DNA of 35,545 nt from Massilia eurypsychrophila (GCF_002760655.1 NZ_PDOC01000032.1:1-35545), one strand, 5' to 3'; positions 22,846-31,704 are shown, counted from the first letter of the stretch. Notes: generated by a model from the letters alone, not told the origin. A program made the numbers and translations.

Positions 22846-24714
22846 CTATGCCGGCACCGGCGCCTCCGGCGTCAGCAGCGCCACGCCTTCCTCGTACGTT
22901 CGCAGTACCATGTCGACACTGTGCTCGACGATCGACTGGTCGGCGTCCCTGTCGTCGGGACTGAGACGGATCGTCACCATCAACGCTTGCGGCAAACGCT
23001 CCCTGAAATGGCCGGCGACCACTTGCCATTGCACCAGCGTGTCCTTTAGCGGATAGGTCAGGAATACGGTCGACACCAGGTCGCTGCGGTCAGGTCCGGG
23101 ACCTTCGTCCGGCGCCGCGGCCGATACGCTGCGGGCGTCGAGCCCGACTTCGCGCAGCGACAGCACGAACAGCTCATTGAGCAGGTCATCGCGCTCATTC
23201 GGCAGCCCGGCGGCCAGCGCAATCGACCCTGGCGGCACGTCGAGGGAACCCTGCCAGCGGCCAAGATGGAGCTGGCGCATCTGGCGCAGGTGGACGCCGA
23301 CGTTCGCGTCTAACATCGATATGCGGCGCGGCCTGCGGCTTTTTCGCGCACTGCCGGAGATCGGCACGACCGCCTCGGCCAGCGCCGCAATCGTGGCGCG
23401 CACCTTGTTTTGCTGCGTCTTTTCGATACGCCCGGTCGCATATTCGTCGGCGCCGAGCGCGAGGCCTGGCAGCAGCACCTGGTCGCAATAGCGGGCGAAA
23501 TTGAATTTGCGCAGATAGGCGTGGGCATCGCGAATGATCGCGTCCGCGTCGCCCGAGATGATGCGGTGATAGAAGCGCTGCGCCTCGCTGGTGTTGGGCG
23601 TGTCGGCAAACAGGATCGTGATTGGCTCGAGCGCGCGCACGTGGCGGCCGGCGACGACGAGGCACAGCGTCAGCGGCGTCGACAGCAGCAGGCCGACCGG
23701 CCCCCACATGGCGCCCCAGAACAGCGCCGACACCATCACCGCCAGCGGCGACAAACCGGAACTGTGGCCATACACCTTCGGTTCGACCACGTTGGCGACG
23801 ATCAGCTCGAGGCCGACGAATATCGCCACGCACGTCAGCGCCAGCGTCCAGCCAGGATCGATGGCGGCGACGAACAGCGCGATCGCCGCGCCGGCGACCA
23901 GCGCGCCGAGGTACGGCACGAAGCGCAGCAGACCGCTCAGAGCGCCAAACAAGGCTGCGTGCGGCACGTCGGCGGCCCACAGGGCGGCGCCGACCACGGT
24001 GCCGAAGACGACGTTGACCAGGAACTGCGAAAAGAAAAAGCGCGACACGCCTTCCGTGGCGTCGCCCAGCGCGCGCATGGTGCGGCCCACTTCCCCCTTC
24101 CCCGCCAGGCGCACCACGCGGTCGCGCAGCGATTCGTGTTCGAGCAAGATGAACACCAGCAGCACCAGCACCAGGCCGGCTTTGCCGATCGGACCGGAAA
24201 CCAGCGACAGCAAGCGCGTGACGGTCGCGGTGGTGGACAATTCAGGCGTGCGGATCTCGACGGCGATGGGCTTGTTCTGGCCGGCCGCAAGGGTCGCCCC
24301 GCCGCGGCGGGTCGGCGCCGGGGCCACTGGCAAGGCGGGCGCCACCGCGCGCAGTTCGGCCTGAATGCGCGCGAACGGACGCTCGGTGATTTCCCTCACC
24401 GTTTCGAGCTTGGTCTGGATGGCGGCGCGGTACTGCGGCAAGTCGGCGGTGACGGCGACCATCTGCGCGGCCAGCACGATGCACACGCCGAGCACGCACA
24501 CGCTGCTCAGCAATACCGCGATCAGGGTCGACGGCATCTGCCCCATTCCTGTCCTGGCGAGCGCGCGGACCAGCGGCGCCAGAATCAGACTGAGGACCAG
24601 CGACAGGGCGAGCGGCTCGAGGACGTCGCGACCGAAATAGAGCAGGCCGAGGATGCAGGTTGCGGTCAGAACGGAGCTCGACGTCACCTTGGAAAATGAA
24701 GCGCTGCTACTCAT
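22846..24714 (-). CDS. AI-2E family transporter with long C-terminal extension
   Basis: A 622-residue inner-membrane protein. Residues 1 to about 365 are the permease: LTATCILGLLYFGRDVLEPL, LVLVLLVFILLEHESLRDR, FFFSQFLVNVVFGTVVGAA, LRFVPYLGALVAGAAIALF and PLAVMVSALFWGAMWGPVG. Most family members stop near 350-400 residues. Here about 250 further hydrophilic residues follow (from about VRALEPITILF), with no motif I recognise. ATG 24714 (MSSSASFSK) is chosen over one 27 codons upstream because the intervening codons look non-coding; the ribosome site is weak. The transported compound is unknown; the family name does not prove autoinducer-2 export. Confidence 0.85.
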   Translation of the reverse strand: MSSSASFSKVTSSSVLTATCILGLLYFGRDVLEPLALSLVLSLILAPLVRALARTGMGQMPSTLIAVLLSSVCVLGVCIVLAAQMVAVTADLPQYRAAIQTKLETVREITERPFARIQAELRAVAPALPVAPAPTRRGGATLAAGQNKPIAVEIRTPELSTTATVTRLLSLVSGPIGKAGLVLVLLVFILLEHESLRDRVVRLAGKGEVGRTMRALGDATEGVSRFFFSQFLVNVVFGTVVGAALWAADVPHAALFGALSGLLRFVPYLGALVAGAAIALFVAAIDPGWTLALTCVAIFVGLELIVANVVEPKVYGHSSGLSPLAVMVSALFWGAMWGPVGLLLSTPLTLCLVVAGRHVRALEPITILFADTPNTSEAQRFYHRIISGDADAIIRDAHAYLRKFNFARYCDQVLLPGLALGADEYATGRIEKTQQNKVRATIAALAEAVVPISGSARKSRRPRRISMLDANVGVHLRQMRQLHLGRWQGSLDVPPGSIALAAGLPNERDDLLNELFVLSLREVGLDARSVSAAAPDEGPGPDRSDLVSTVFLTYPLKDTLVQWQVVAGHFRERLPQALMVTIRLSPDDRDADQSIVEHSVDMVLRTYEEGVALLTPEAPVPA

Positions 24715-24912
24715 TGGCGGGCTCGCTGCAGGAAAGGCGACTATCCTGTCACTGGGTAAAACGTTGACTATAACCAAAAATTGAGACCGCAGCAAACGCC
24801 GGGTTACTCACGCGCAATACCCCCTGCGGCCTGTCCAGAACGCATTCGTCGTCGACAAGATGAACGAAGGCGCGGTGGCTGCGGCAATTGCCGGGACCAT
24901 CAGGCGATCGGA

Positions 24913-25554
24913 TCAGCGCTTATTCAACTGGCCGATGACGCTCGCCACCTTGGTGGTGATCACATCGACCGCCGGGCCATTGGCGCCGTGCGGCAGGATG
25001 ACATCGGCGTGGCGCTTGGTCGGCTCGATGAACTGCTTGTGCATCGGGCGCACCGTCTCCAGGTACTGGGCAACGACGCTGTCCACCGAGCGACCGCGTT
25101 CGGTGATATCCCTTTGCATGCGGCGGATGAAGCGCACATCGGGAGCGGTGTCGACAAAGATCTTCAGCGACATCATCTTGCGCAGGTCCGCGTCATACAA
25201 GGCAAACAGGCCTTCGATCACGATGACCGGCGCTGGTTTCACCGGGATGGTCTTGGCGGAGCGGTTGTCGATCGTGAAGTCGTACTGCGGCATGTCGATC
25301 GCCTCGCCATTGCGCAAGGCCTGCACGTGCTGTACCAGCAGTGGCCAGTCGAAGGCCTGCGGATGGTCGTAATTCTGCTTGCGGCGCACTTCGGAGGAGA
25401 GATCGGATTGGTCGCAGTAGTAATCGTCCTGCATCACGACCGATACCATCTCGGCGCCGAACGAAGCGAGTACTTGCTGGGTCACCGTCGACTTGCCACT
25501 GCCGCTTCCGCCAGCGACACCAATGACAAACGGAAGATTGGATTTCTTGTTCAT
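24913..25554 (-). CDS. udk: Uridine kinase
   Basis: A 213-residue cytoplasmic kinase of the pyrimidine salvage pathway, phosphorylating uridine and cytidine. The P-loop is GGSGSGKST (about 15-23). QDDYYCDQSDL and NYDHPQAFDWPLL carry the substrate-side Asp and the NYDHP signature. VIVIEGLFALYD and RFIRRMQRDITERGRS (lid arginines) complete the pattern. Length matches Udk. It appears to be a single-gene unit. Confidence 0.92.
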   Translation of the reverse strand: MNKKSNLPFVIGVAGGSGSGKSTVTQQVLASFGAEMVSVVMQDDYYCDQSDLSSEVRRKQNYDHPQAFDWPLLVQHVQALRNGEAIDMPQYDFTIDNRSAKTIPVKPAPVIVIEGLFALYDADLRKMMSLKIFVDTAPDVRFIRRMQRDITERGRSVDSVVAQYLETVRPMHKQFIEPTKRHADVILPHGANGPAVDVITTKVASVIGQLNKR

Positions 25555-25726
25555 CCCCGAATGATACCGGAGCGGCGATCGAACTGACAGGGCTGACAGC
25601 CTGAAGCTGGCAATTCAAGGTTCGCAAGACAAGCGGCGAGTGCAGCTTGCAAGGGACGGATCATCAACGACTCTTCGCTGCCCACAACGCAATGTACGCA
25701 AGCCAGCAGACCCATCTATAGTTCAA

Positions 25727-25755
25727 TTGTAAATTTTACATCTTACCGATAGAAT
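25727..25755 (+). promoter_or_regulatory. Sigma-70-like promoter for hybrid histidine kinase
   Basis: TTGTAA (25727-25732), exactly 17 bases, TAGAAT (25750-25755). Matches are 4/6 and 5/6 to consensus. It sits in the AT-rich part of a 287-base intergenic region that otherwise shows no gene. Confidence 0.5.
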
Positions 25756-25841
25756 CATATGGCGCCGCATCAGTGCGCTACCTTTGATGCGGCAAGCAGC
25801 ATTGGCCGAGAGGACATGTACCTTGGGCGACAGGATCAGCT

Positions 25842-27158
25842 ATGCCAGAGCAGACAGGTAGTCAACGTGCAACAGGCCAATTTGGTGTGCAGCCGTGCGG
25901 CGATGTCGCTCTGGAGATGGAGCGGAGCGCGCTGCTGCACGCATCGGCATCGGAACGCGACCTCTTGCTCGCGCAGAACGAACTTCTTCGCAGCGCCAAT
26001 GAGAATTTGTTGCTTGCAACTTTAGACGCGCAAGATCTGCGAGACGAAGCTGAGGCCACGAATCAGCGTCAGAACGAATTTCTGGCGATGTTGGCACACG
26101 AACTGCGCAATCCGCTCGCGCCGATCAGTTTTGCTGGCGCGATGCTAGGGAAAATTGCGTCGCCATCGCCGCAACTGCTACACGTGCAGAAAATAATCGC
26201 TCGCCAGGTGGCACATCTCTCGCGCCTGCTAGACGACTTGCTGGATGCTGCCCGCATTAACAGCGGAAAAATCGCCTTGTCGCGCAGTACTATTCCCTTG
26301 GCTGAGCAGCTCGTTTGTGCAGCTGAAACCGTTCAGGAGCGCATTGACGAGCGTGGCCAGCGACTCGAACTTCATCTGCCCTCCGACGCCATATTTTTGG
26401 ACGCCGACCCTGTGCGCCTGGCGCAAGTTTTTTCCAACCTGTTGGTCAATGCTTCGAAGTTCACCCAGGACGGCGGCAAGATTACCTTGTGCGCATGGCT
26501 AGCAGGCGACGTTGTCAAGATCACCGTCGCAGATAACGGGGCGGGCATTCCGGCCGAGGTCATCCCTAGCATATTCTCCCTGTTCACCCAGGGACCGCGC
26601 ACCTTGGCGCGCTCCGAAGGCGGATTGGGCGTTGGCTTGAACGTCGTGCGGAACATCGTGGAAATGCACGGCGGAACAGTTGAAGTATCCAGCGAAGGAC
26701 CAGGTCATGGCAGCGTATTCACGTTGACCTTGCCGATTCTTCCGGCTCCCGCGCCGCGCGAAGCTGCCATCGCGCAGAAGGGGTCGGGACAGCGCAGCCT
26801 GCGCATATTGCTGGTCGAAGATAACCTCGACGCCAGCGAAGTGTTAAGGATGTTCCTGCAATCGGAGGGGCACTCCGTTGTGACTTCACCTGATGGGGTC
26901 GCTGGACTGGCAGCTGCCTGCACGCAGGACTTCGATGTGCTCATCTGTGACATCGGTCTGCCCGGCATGGATGGCTACGAAGTGATCGCTAGCTTGCGCG
27001 CCGGCGCGAAAGCACGCATTCCATACGCCGTCGCCACTTCAGGCTACAGCCGACCCGAGGATAAGGACCGCGCCCTCGCGGCTGGGTTCCAGCAGTACCT
27101 GGTAAAACCGATCGATGTCGATACTTTGTTGAGCCTGATTTCATCTCAAGCGGATTGA
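25842..27158 (+). CDS. Hybrid histidine kinase with receiver domain (HK-A)
   Basis: A 438-residue soluble sensor kinase. A short coiled-coil N-terminus (about 30-80, with ANENLLLATLDAQD) holds no recognisable sensor domain. HisKA has H86 in LAHELRNPL. The ATPase domain shows N-box FSNLLVNASKF, DNGAGI and GGLGVGL. A receiver domain follows (about 319-436) with acid pocket VEDN, phosphoacceptor D370 and the late KPI lysine. With no membrane segment it must take its signal from a partner protein. It is 30/47 identical by eye to the kinase at 30060 around the coiled coil and H-box. ATG 25842 has AGGA upstream. It is convergent with the small gene at 27178. Confidence 0.9.
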   Translation: MPEQTGSQRATGQFGVQPCGDVALEMERSALLHASASERDLLLAQNELLRSANENLLLATLDAQDLRDEAEATNQRQNEFLAMLAHELRNPLAPISFAGAMLGKIASPSPQLLHVQKIIARQVAHLSRLLDDLLDAARINSGKIALSRSTIPLAEQLVCAAETVQERIDERGQRLELHLPSDAIFLDADPVRLAQVFSNLLVNASKFTQDGGKITLCAWLAGDVVKITVADNGAGIPAEVIPSIFSLFTQGPRTLARSEGGLGVGLNVVRNIVEMHGGTVEVSSEGPGHGSVFTLTLPILPAPAPREAAIAQKGSGQRSLRILLVEDNLDASEVLRMFLQSEGHSVVTSPDGVAGLAAACTQDFDVLICDIGLPGMDGYEVIASLRAGAKARIPYAVATSGYSRPEDKDRALAAGFQQYLVKPIDVDTLLSLISSQAD

Positions 27159-27177
27159 CGGTGCCGGCCCGGTCGAG

Positions 27178-27594
27178 TTAATTGGTCTTTGGTGCGTTCT
27201 GCGCGCAGTTACATACGAATTGCACTGTCAGGGTTGTCCCGATCAACGCGAATAGCAGGTCGATGTAGGTGCTCAACAGGGAACGCGTTGCCGCCTGCAC
27301 CTGACTTTCAGTTTGCCGCATGGAGACAGATTCAAACAGGATCAGCGGGCTGTCGCAGACGCCCTGAGGATAAACAATCGGCAGCCACGGTATCTCGTGA
27401 CGACCGGCGTCCAGGCTGCGCATAAACAAAATCTGAACTTGGTCGTGGCCGATCAACGGCGAAAGCGTGGCGAACAATTTGTGCCAGATCGCCAAGTAGT
27501 CAGCGCGCAAAGTCAGCCGAGACTCATCATTCACGGTCTCCATCAGCGCCTGCACTAGTTCGCTTCTCAACATCATGTGGTCGTGTTGCAGCAC
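27178..27594 (-). CDS. Small helical protein A, paralogue of 29552 gene
   Basis: A 138-residue protein of no family I recognise. It aligns with the protein at 29552-29974 in two blocks: K-L-x-x-L-x-x-LIG ... IPWLPI near the middle, and SLLSTYIDLLFALIGTTLTV near the end (compare ALLFDTLIGVLESLIGVHLT). Both are mostly helical, with an amphipathic C-terminal helix, and both neighbour one of two paralogous histidine kinases. Start GTG 27594 (weak ribosome site) or ATG 27576. It is convergent with HK-A, 19 bases apart. It could be a sensor or partner subunit for the sensor-less kinase (inference). Confidence 0.6.
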   Translation of the reverse strand: MLQHDHMMLRSELVQALMETVNDESRLTLRADYLAIWHKLFATLSPLIGHDQVQILFMRSLDAGRHEIPWLPIVYPQGVCDSPLILFESVSMRQTESQVQAATRSLLSTYIDLLFALIGTTLTVQFVCNCAQNAPKTN

Positions 27595-28071
27595 GGAGAT
27601 TCGTGCTCTTAGGGACAGGCTACCAAGGATGAACGCGCGGCGTCGCGCGCTTCAACCGAGTCGAAAACACCGACCGCAACGCCCTGATCCAGAAGCGCTT
27701 GGCAGCGGGCCTCTCCAGCTGGAATGAAATCATGGAGCTAGTAGGATGCAGTCGTGGCACCGTTACTAAACAAGCCGCTCTGTTGAAGGCATCGGCCCAG
27801 GCCTCACGGGCCCCTACAGCCCGCCAGAGCCTCACGCCAGGTCTGACACACCAGCGTAGCCCACCAGCCCCAGCGGCCCCGCCTAGACCCTCTGCAATAT
27901 TTTTAAACCGGGCCACGGGCGATTTGCCCCTGCCACCGCGGCATTAGGTAACGCGTCCGACCTCCCCTATCTGACGTTGCCCAGATAATACGTGGGTATA
28001 TTTCTTGCCGCATGGGGCGAAGCGTGCCCGCGAGGGCGGAACGCCAAATCTATTTTTGAAGCCCTTGTCCG
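27595..28071. other. Gene-poor gap with a possible HTH fragment
   Basis: No intact gene is seen. On the plus strand, codons at about 27640-27790 read VARFNRVENTDRNALIQKRL and then SSWNEIMELVGCSRGTVTKQ, which looks like a helix-turn-helix start broken off into a Pro/Ala-rich frame. It may be the remnant of a mobile-element gene. CCAGGTCTGACACACC near 27838 resembles part of the dispersed repeat. No clear terminator for the KaiC-like gene is found. Confidence 0.3.
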
Positions 28072-29562
28072 TCAGGATAGCGTCGGTCCCTTCTTTACAC
28101 GTGCCGCGCGGTTCCGCCGCACCGGCTGACCCGATAAGATTCCGCTGTATCCGGTCAGGCGTTCGCCAATTTTAATGTTGTCGCCTTCGATATCGAAGAA
28201 ACGAACATCCTTGCTATGGTCGCTGCCTCGAACTTTGACCACGGAAATGACGCGCTTGAACTGTCCGCTCAACTCGACATAGCGCTGCATGATAATCGCG
28301 TCGGCAAGGAATGCGTTCCCATACGAACTGAACCGCAGCACAGTGTAACGGTCTTCCAGTTCGGCGGTCATCAGCACAGTTGCCCCCATCCCTGTTAGCA
28401 CCGCTACCAGCCGGTACAAAGATTCGCGGAAATTGTCGCGGAAGACAGGTGATAACGCTAGCTCGAACCCCGACAGTGAATCGATCACAACACGCGTAGC
28501 CTTTTTCTCCTTTATCAACCGGACCAAGTCGTGCAAAATCTCGTCGAGGGACAAGTCAAGGGTACGAGTATTGATAATGCCCACACATCCCTGTTCGACC
28601 AACTTAGCAAGTTTGTGGCTCAAAAGCTGGTTCGGGCTTTTCTCAAAAGCTGCAATTACCCCAGTTTCGCCCAGCCGTGCGCCTTCCGCGAGGAAGGAAG
28701 TGGTCAGAATGGTTTTTCCTGAACCAGACGGTCCCACAAGGAGCACGGAATAACCCGCCGGGATGCCTCCGCCTATCATCGCATCGAGTTCCGAAACGCC
28801 GAGGGCGAGGCGTTGCCCTGTAGCGAGACGCGGCCGTTCCGTTTCAGGTGCCTGCAACATTGCTCGCGGGAAAATCTGGACGCCACTGTCGTCGATCCGG
28901 AAGGTGTGAGTCCCAAGCTTCTGTGATACGCCCCTCATCTTGACAACTTGGATCTTCCGCACCATCGAGTCGCCACGAACTAATTGAGAGAGCCACATTA
29001 TCCCGTCAGCCACCGTAAACACGGGTCCCGATTCCTCTTCGGGCTGAAGGTATTCGCCGATGAGAAATGTTGTCGCCTGCCAGCTCGTCATCTGCATTCC
29101 CAACTGCTGAACGAAATATTGCAAGTCGGACGCACCTTGGTCGGTAGATCGCGCCGAATGAACCACTGAACGGAACGAATCGACAAACACGAGGCTTGGT
29201 CCAAAATCCTCTACCTCGGCGGTGATACGTTTGAGCACTCGCTCGAAATCGCCGTCGATCATTTCTTGCGAAAGGTTAACAAATTTGATGCAGCTATCGA
29301 GCTTGTCAAAATCAAAAAAATCGAATTGCTGCTGGTAGCGAAGCATCTTCAAAGGTGGTTCGCCGAGCACGGTGAAGAACAACGCTCGACAATCAGGTGC
29401 GGCAAACGCAAACATTAACTGGTGGGCCAGCGTCGTCTTACCACTTCCCGGCATTCCCGCGATAAGATTGAAAGAAAATTCTGGGACACCTCCGCCCAAC
29501 AGGTCGTCAAACCCGGGTATCCCGGTGACAAGTCGCCTAATTTTTACTCGCTTACTCATCAT
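28072..29562 (-). CDS. Double-domain KaiC-like ATPase without KaiC phosphosites
   Basis: A 496-residue RAD55/KaiC-type protein with two ATPase domains. Walker A: GMPGSGKTT (36-44) and GPSGSGKT (277-284); Walker B-like: LVFVDSF and RVVIDSL. The domains sit in the KaiC order and end in the YVELSGQ ... VVKVRGS block that packs the second ring. At the places of cyanobacterial KaiC Ser431/Thr432 it has Ala417/Phe418 (alignment by eye), so clock-type autophosphorylation is not expected. ATG 29562 has AAGGA upstream; a second ATG follows directly. It overlaps the end of the 29552 gene by 11 bases. No kaiA or kaiB is nearby. Confidence 0.88.
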   Translation of the reverse strand: MMSKRVKIRRLVTGIPGFDDLLGGGVPEFSFNLIAGMPGSGKTTLAHQLMFAFAAPDCRALFFTVLGEPPLKMLRYQQQFDFFDFDKLDSCIKFVNLSQEMIDGDFERVLKRITAEVEDFGPSLVFVDSFRSVVHSARSTDQGASDLQYFVQQLGMQMTSWQATTFLIGEYLQPEEESGPVFTVADGIMWLSQLVRGDSMVRKIQVVKMRGVSQKLGTHTFRIDDSGVQIFPRAMLQAPETERPRLATGQRLALGVSELDAMIGGGIPAGYSVLLVGPSGSGKTILTTSFLAEGARLGETGVIAAFEKSPNQLLSHKLAKLVEQGCVGIINTRTLDLSLDEILHDLVRLIKEKKATRVVIDSLSGFELALSPVFRDNFRESLYRLVAVLTGMGATVLMTAELEDRYTVLRFSSYGNAFLADAIIMQRYVELSGQFKRVISVVKVRGSDHSKDVRFFDIEGDNIKIGERLTGYSGILSGQPVRRNRAARVKKGPTLS

Positions 29563-29974
29563 GCTGTTCCTTGCTGCGTTCAGGTGCGCGTGCGCCACTA
29601 ATTGCAGAGCTAAAAATTACCGTTGTAAGATGCACGCCGATTAGAGATTCGAGGACGCCGATCAAAGTGTCGAAGAGAAGCGCACTCGCTTGGCCGGCTT
29701 GTTCCGGGCTCTGCCGTTCTAGACAATCACGCATTGCGGCGAACTCGGAATCCAAAAGGGCAATTTGCGGACCGAACTGGAACCAAGGATATGTAATGAC
29801 CACGCGTCGGGCGGCACGCAGCAGCAACAGCTCAGTCCCTTGAGCGCCTATCAGGTGCCTCAATGACTTAGCCAAACTTTCTAACAACCTTACGCTTACG
29901 CAAGCGCACTTATCAGGGTCCTCAAAAAGCGCATGCCTGATCAACTCGCGTAGCGTTTGTTCATCTGTTGCCAT
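29552..29974 (-). CDS. Small helical protein B, paralogue of 27178 gene
   Basis: A 140-residue protein of no family I recognise, mostly helical. It shares LRHLIGAQGTELLLL ... YPWFQF and ALLFDTLIGVLESLIGVHLT with protein A at 27178 and ends in a charged tail (APERSKEQHDE). ATG 29974 is used; a GTG at 29983 is equally possible, and neither has a good ribosome site. Its stop overlaps the start of the KaiC-like gene, so the two are made together. The histidine kinase gene HK-B lies 85 bases upstream on the same strand, giving the order HK-B, protein B, KaiC-like. Confidence 0.7.
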   Translation of the reverse strand: MATDEQTLRELIRHALFEDPDKCACVSVRLLESLAKSLRHLIGAQGTELLLLRAARRVVITYPWFQFGPQIALLDSEFAAMRDCLERQSPEQAGQASALLFDTLIGVLESLIGVHLTTVIFSSAISGARAPERSKEQHDE

Positions 29975-30059
29975 ATGATTCACGGATGTTTGATTTTTTG
30001 ATTATTGTTGTCTGACCATGCTCCAGCTATCTCAGGATGAGTGCCGGGTCCCACGCCTA

Positions 30060-31040
30060 CTACTCATGGCGCCTTGCCTGTTCGTCCTCACCCGATAATT
30101 GTAGGGCGCTGGTAGCGACGCCCCACAAAGGAAGCATCACCACGAATTCGCACCCGCGCCCAACTCCTCCACTTTCTACCGTGACAGACCCACCATGCAT
30201 TTCGGCGATTGTTCTAACAAGTGACAGGCCGATACCTAATCCGCCGGACAAGGAATGCTCCGAAGCGTTTTCGCCTTGCGAAAACAAGTCGAAAATCCCG
30301 GCCTGAAACTCGAGCGCGATACCCCGCCCATGGTCTTTGACCATCACTAAAACATTTCCGCCCTGAACCAAAGCAGTGACCCAGACCGTAGCGTCAGCGT
30401 TCGAAAATTTGCTAGCGTTATTCAAAAGATTGGCAAACAGCTGCGATAGCCGAACCATATCTCCAAGCAGAACAACCGAGGGCGGCACATTAATATGAAC
30501 GACTTGGCCGCGCTTTGCCAAAGCTGGCAGCGCAGTTTCGAGCGCGCTGTCAAGGACATCATTCAGCAGGACCAAACGCGTTTGCAATGAAATCTTACCG
30601 GTTTGGACACGTGACGCATCTAGCAGGTCGTCCACTAGACGAACGAGGTGTGCGACTTGTCGCCTCGTGATGGCGAGCAACTTGCCGACGCTTGGGTGGG
30701 TCAAATGCAGGCTTTCCATAACAGTGTTAGCAACAGCGATCGATGCCATCGGATTGCGCAATTCGTGCGCCAGCATAGACAAGAAAACAGTTTGTCGCGC
30801 ATTCACCGCCTCGGCTGCCATCATGGAGTCCTGAGCGCCGAATGTCGCTAAAATCAAGTGGTGATTGGCCTCTCGTAACTCATTCAGTTGTTGCAGGTCT
30901 GGCTTCGCGGATTCACTCTCATGTAGAACCTTCAACTGTTGCTGTAGTGCTCCAACCGTATTTCGAAGGACATCGTTTTCCCTCGAAAGATTCTCGATTT
31001 TTTTGCGCAACACGGCGGTCTTTGCGGGCAACTCTAGCAT
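30060..31040 (-). CDS. Histidine kinase without receiver (HK-B), paralogue of HK-A
   Basis: A 326-residue soluble kinase: an N-terminal coiled coil (about 5-60, LRKKIENLSRENDVLRNTVG), the shared ANHHLILATFGAQD segment, HisKA with H92 in LAHELRNPM, and an ATPase domain with FANLLNNASKF, DHGRGI and GGLGIGL. Unlike HK-A it ends after the ATPase domain, so its phosphoryl receiver must be another protein; none is in the window except the receiver of HK-A. ATG 31040 overlaps the stop of the upstream frame (ATGCTAG). The frame is open to a TTG at 31151, but those residues look non-coding. Confidence 0.85.
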   Translation of the reverse strand: MLELPAKTAVLRKKIENLSRENDVLRNTVGALQQQLKVLHESESAKPDLQQLNELREANHHLILATFGAQDSMMAAEAVNARQTVFLSMLAHELRNPMASIAVANTVMESLHLTHPSVGKLLAITRRQVAHLVRLVDDLLDASRVQTGKISLQTRLVLLNDVLDSALETALPALAKRGQVVHINVPPSVVLLGDMVRLSQLFANLLNNASKFSNADATVWVTALVQGGNVLVMVKDHGRGIALEFQAGIFDLFSQGENASEHSLSGGLGIGLSLVRTIAEMHGGSVTVESGGVGRGCEFVVMLPLWGVATSALQLSGEDEQARRHE

Positions 31041-31546
31041 GGTAGGGTTGTACTCTGCGGTTGGGTGCGTTGGAACGACGTCTGCCGTAGTCTTACTATA
31101 CACTTGCCAGCCCGTACCAGGCGCGCCATTGAGCCTTTGAGCCATCCCCAAGTCGACGGGGCAGCGTTGGCGGCCTCGCCGTGGCTCACAACCTCTAGAA
31201 TGCCCCTGCGGCAGCAGCGCGGCGGCTGCCGGTCCCGCATTTCAGTCGCGTTAAGAGCGATAACGCGCGGAGACCATACTTCCGTAGTGCGAGCATACAG
31301 GGAGTTACAAAACATGCAAGACGCAAAGACCGAATTTCTCGACGAGCCCTTATGTAGCCGCTCTTCCACGACTACGAAGGCAACACCATTGAGATCGAAG
31401 CTCATCAAGTACCGCCTAACGGATTCTAGCGTGCCCGTTGGAAAGTGCTTAGTGGTCGACTTATGCACTGCAACGTACTTGAGCCCGCCGATGCAAAAAT
31501 GAGGCGGGTAGTTGAGGCTATTGCTCTCGAAAAGGCCCATCGCCAC
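31034..31546 (-). CDS. Unrecognised protein coupled to HK-B
   Basis: An open frame of 170 codons from GTG 31546 to a TAG at 31034 that overlaps the HK-B start as ATGCTAG. The first half (GLKYVAVHKSTTKHFPTG, then LMSFDLNGVAFVVVEERLHK) looks like protein. The second half is rich in Arg, Cys and Gln and may be non-coding. No known motif and no good ribosome site is seen. The overlap is the main reason to list it. It may also be a decayed gene, since the neighbouring sequence is insertion sequence debris. Confidence 0.35.
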   Translation of the reverse strand: MAMGLFESNSLNYPPHFCIGGLKYVAVHKSTTKHFPTGTLESVRRYLMSFDLNGVAFVVVEERLHKGSSRNSVFASCMFCNSLYARTTEVWSPRVIALNATEMRDRQPPRCCRRGILEVVSHGEAANAAPSTWGWLKGSMARLVRAGKCIVRLRQTSFQRTQPQSTTLPC

Positions 31547-31704
31547 CTGTCGCGACTCGTGGGATCATGTACCCATCCGTAGCTGGCCACTCTTCAAAAC
31601 CAGGCACGTTTTGCGTACACTGCTCACCACCGACAATTCATTGCTGACTTCACGACCCAAGCCCTGCACAGTAAGCGTCCGGCGGCCCCACCTTGCCGGG
31701 CGGT

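Noticed and set aside
25727-31040. A true circadian kai cluster
   Set aside because: Only a KaiC-like ATPase is present. No kaiA or kaiB is seen, and the KaiC phosphosites are replaced by Ala/Phe.
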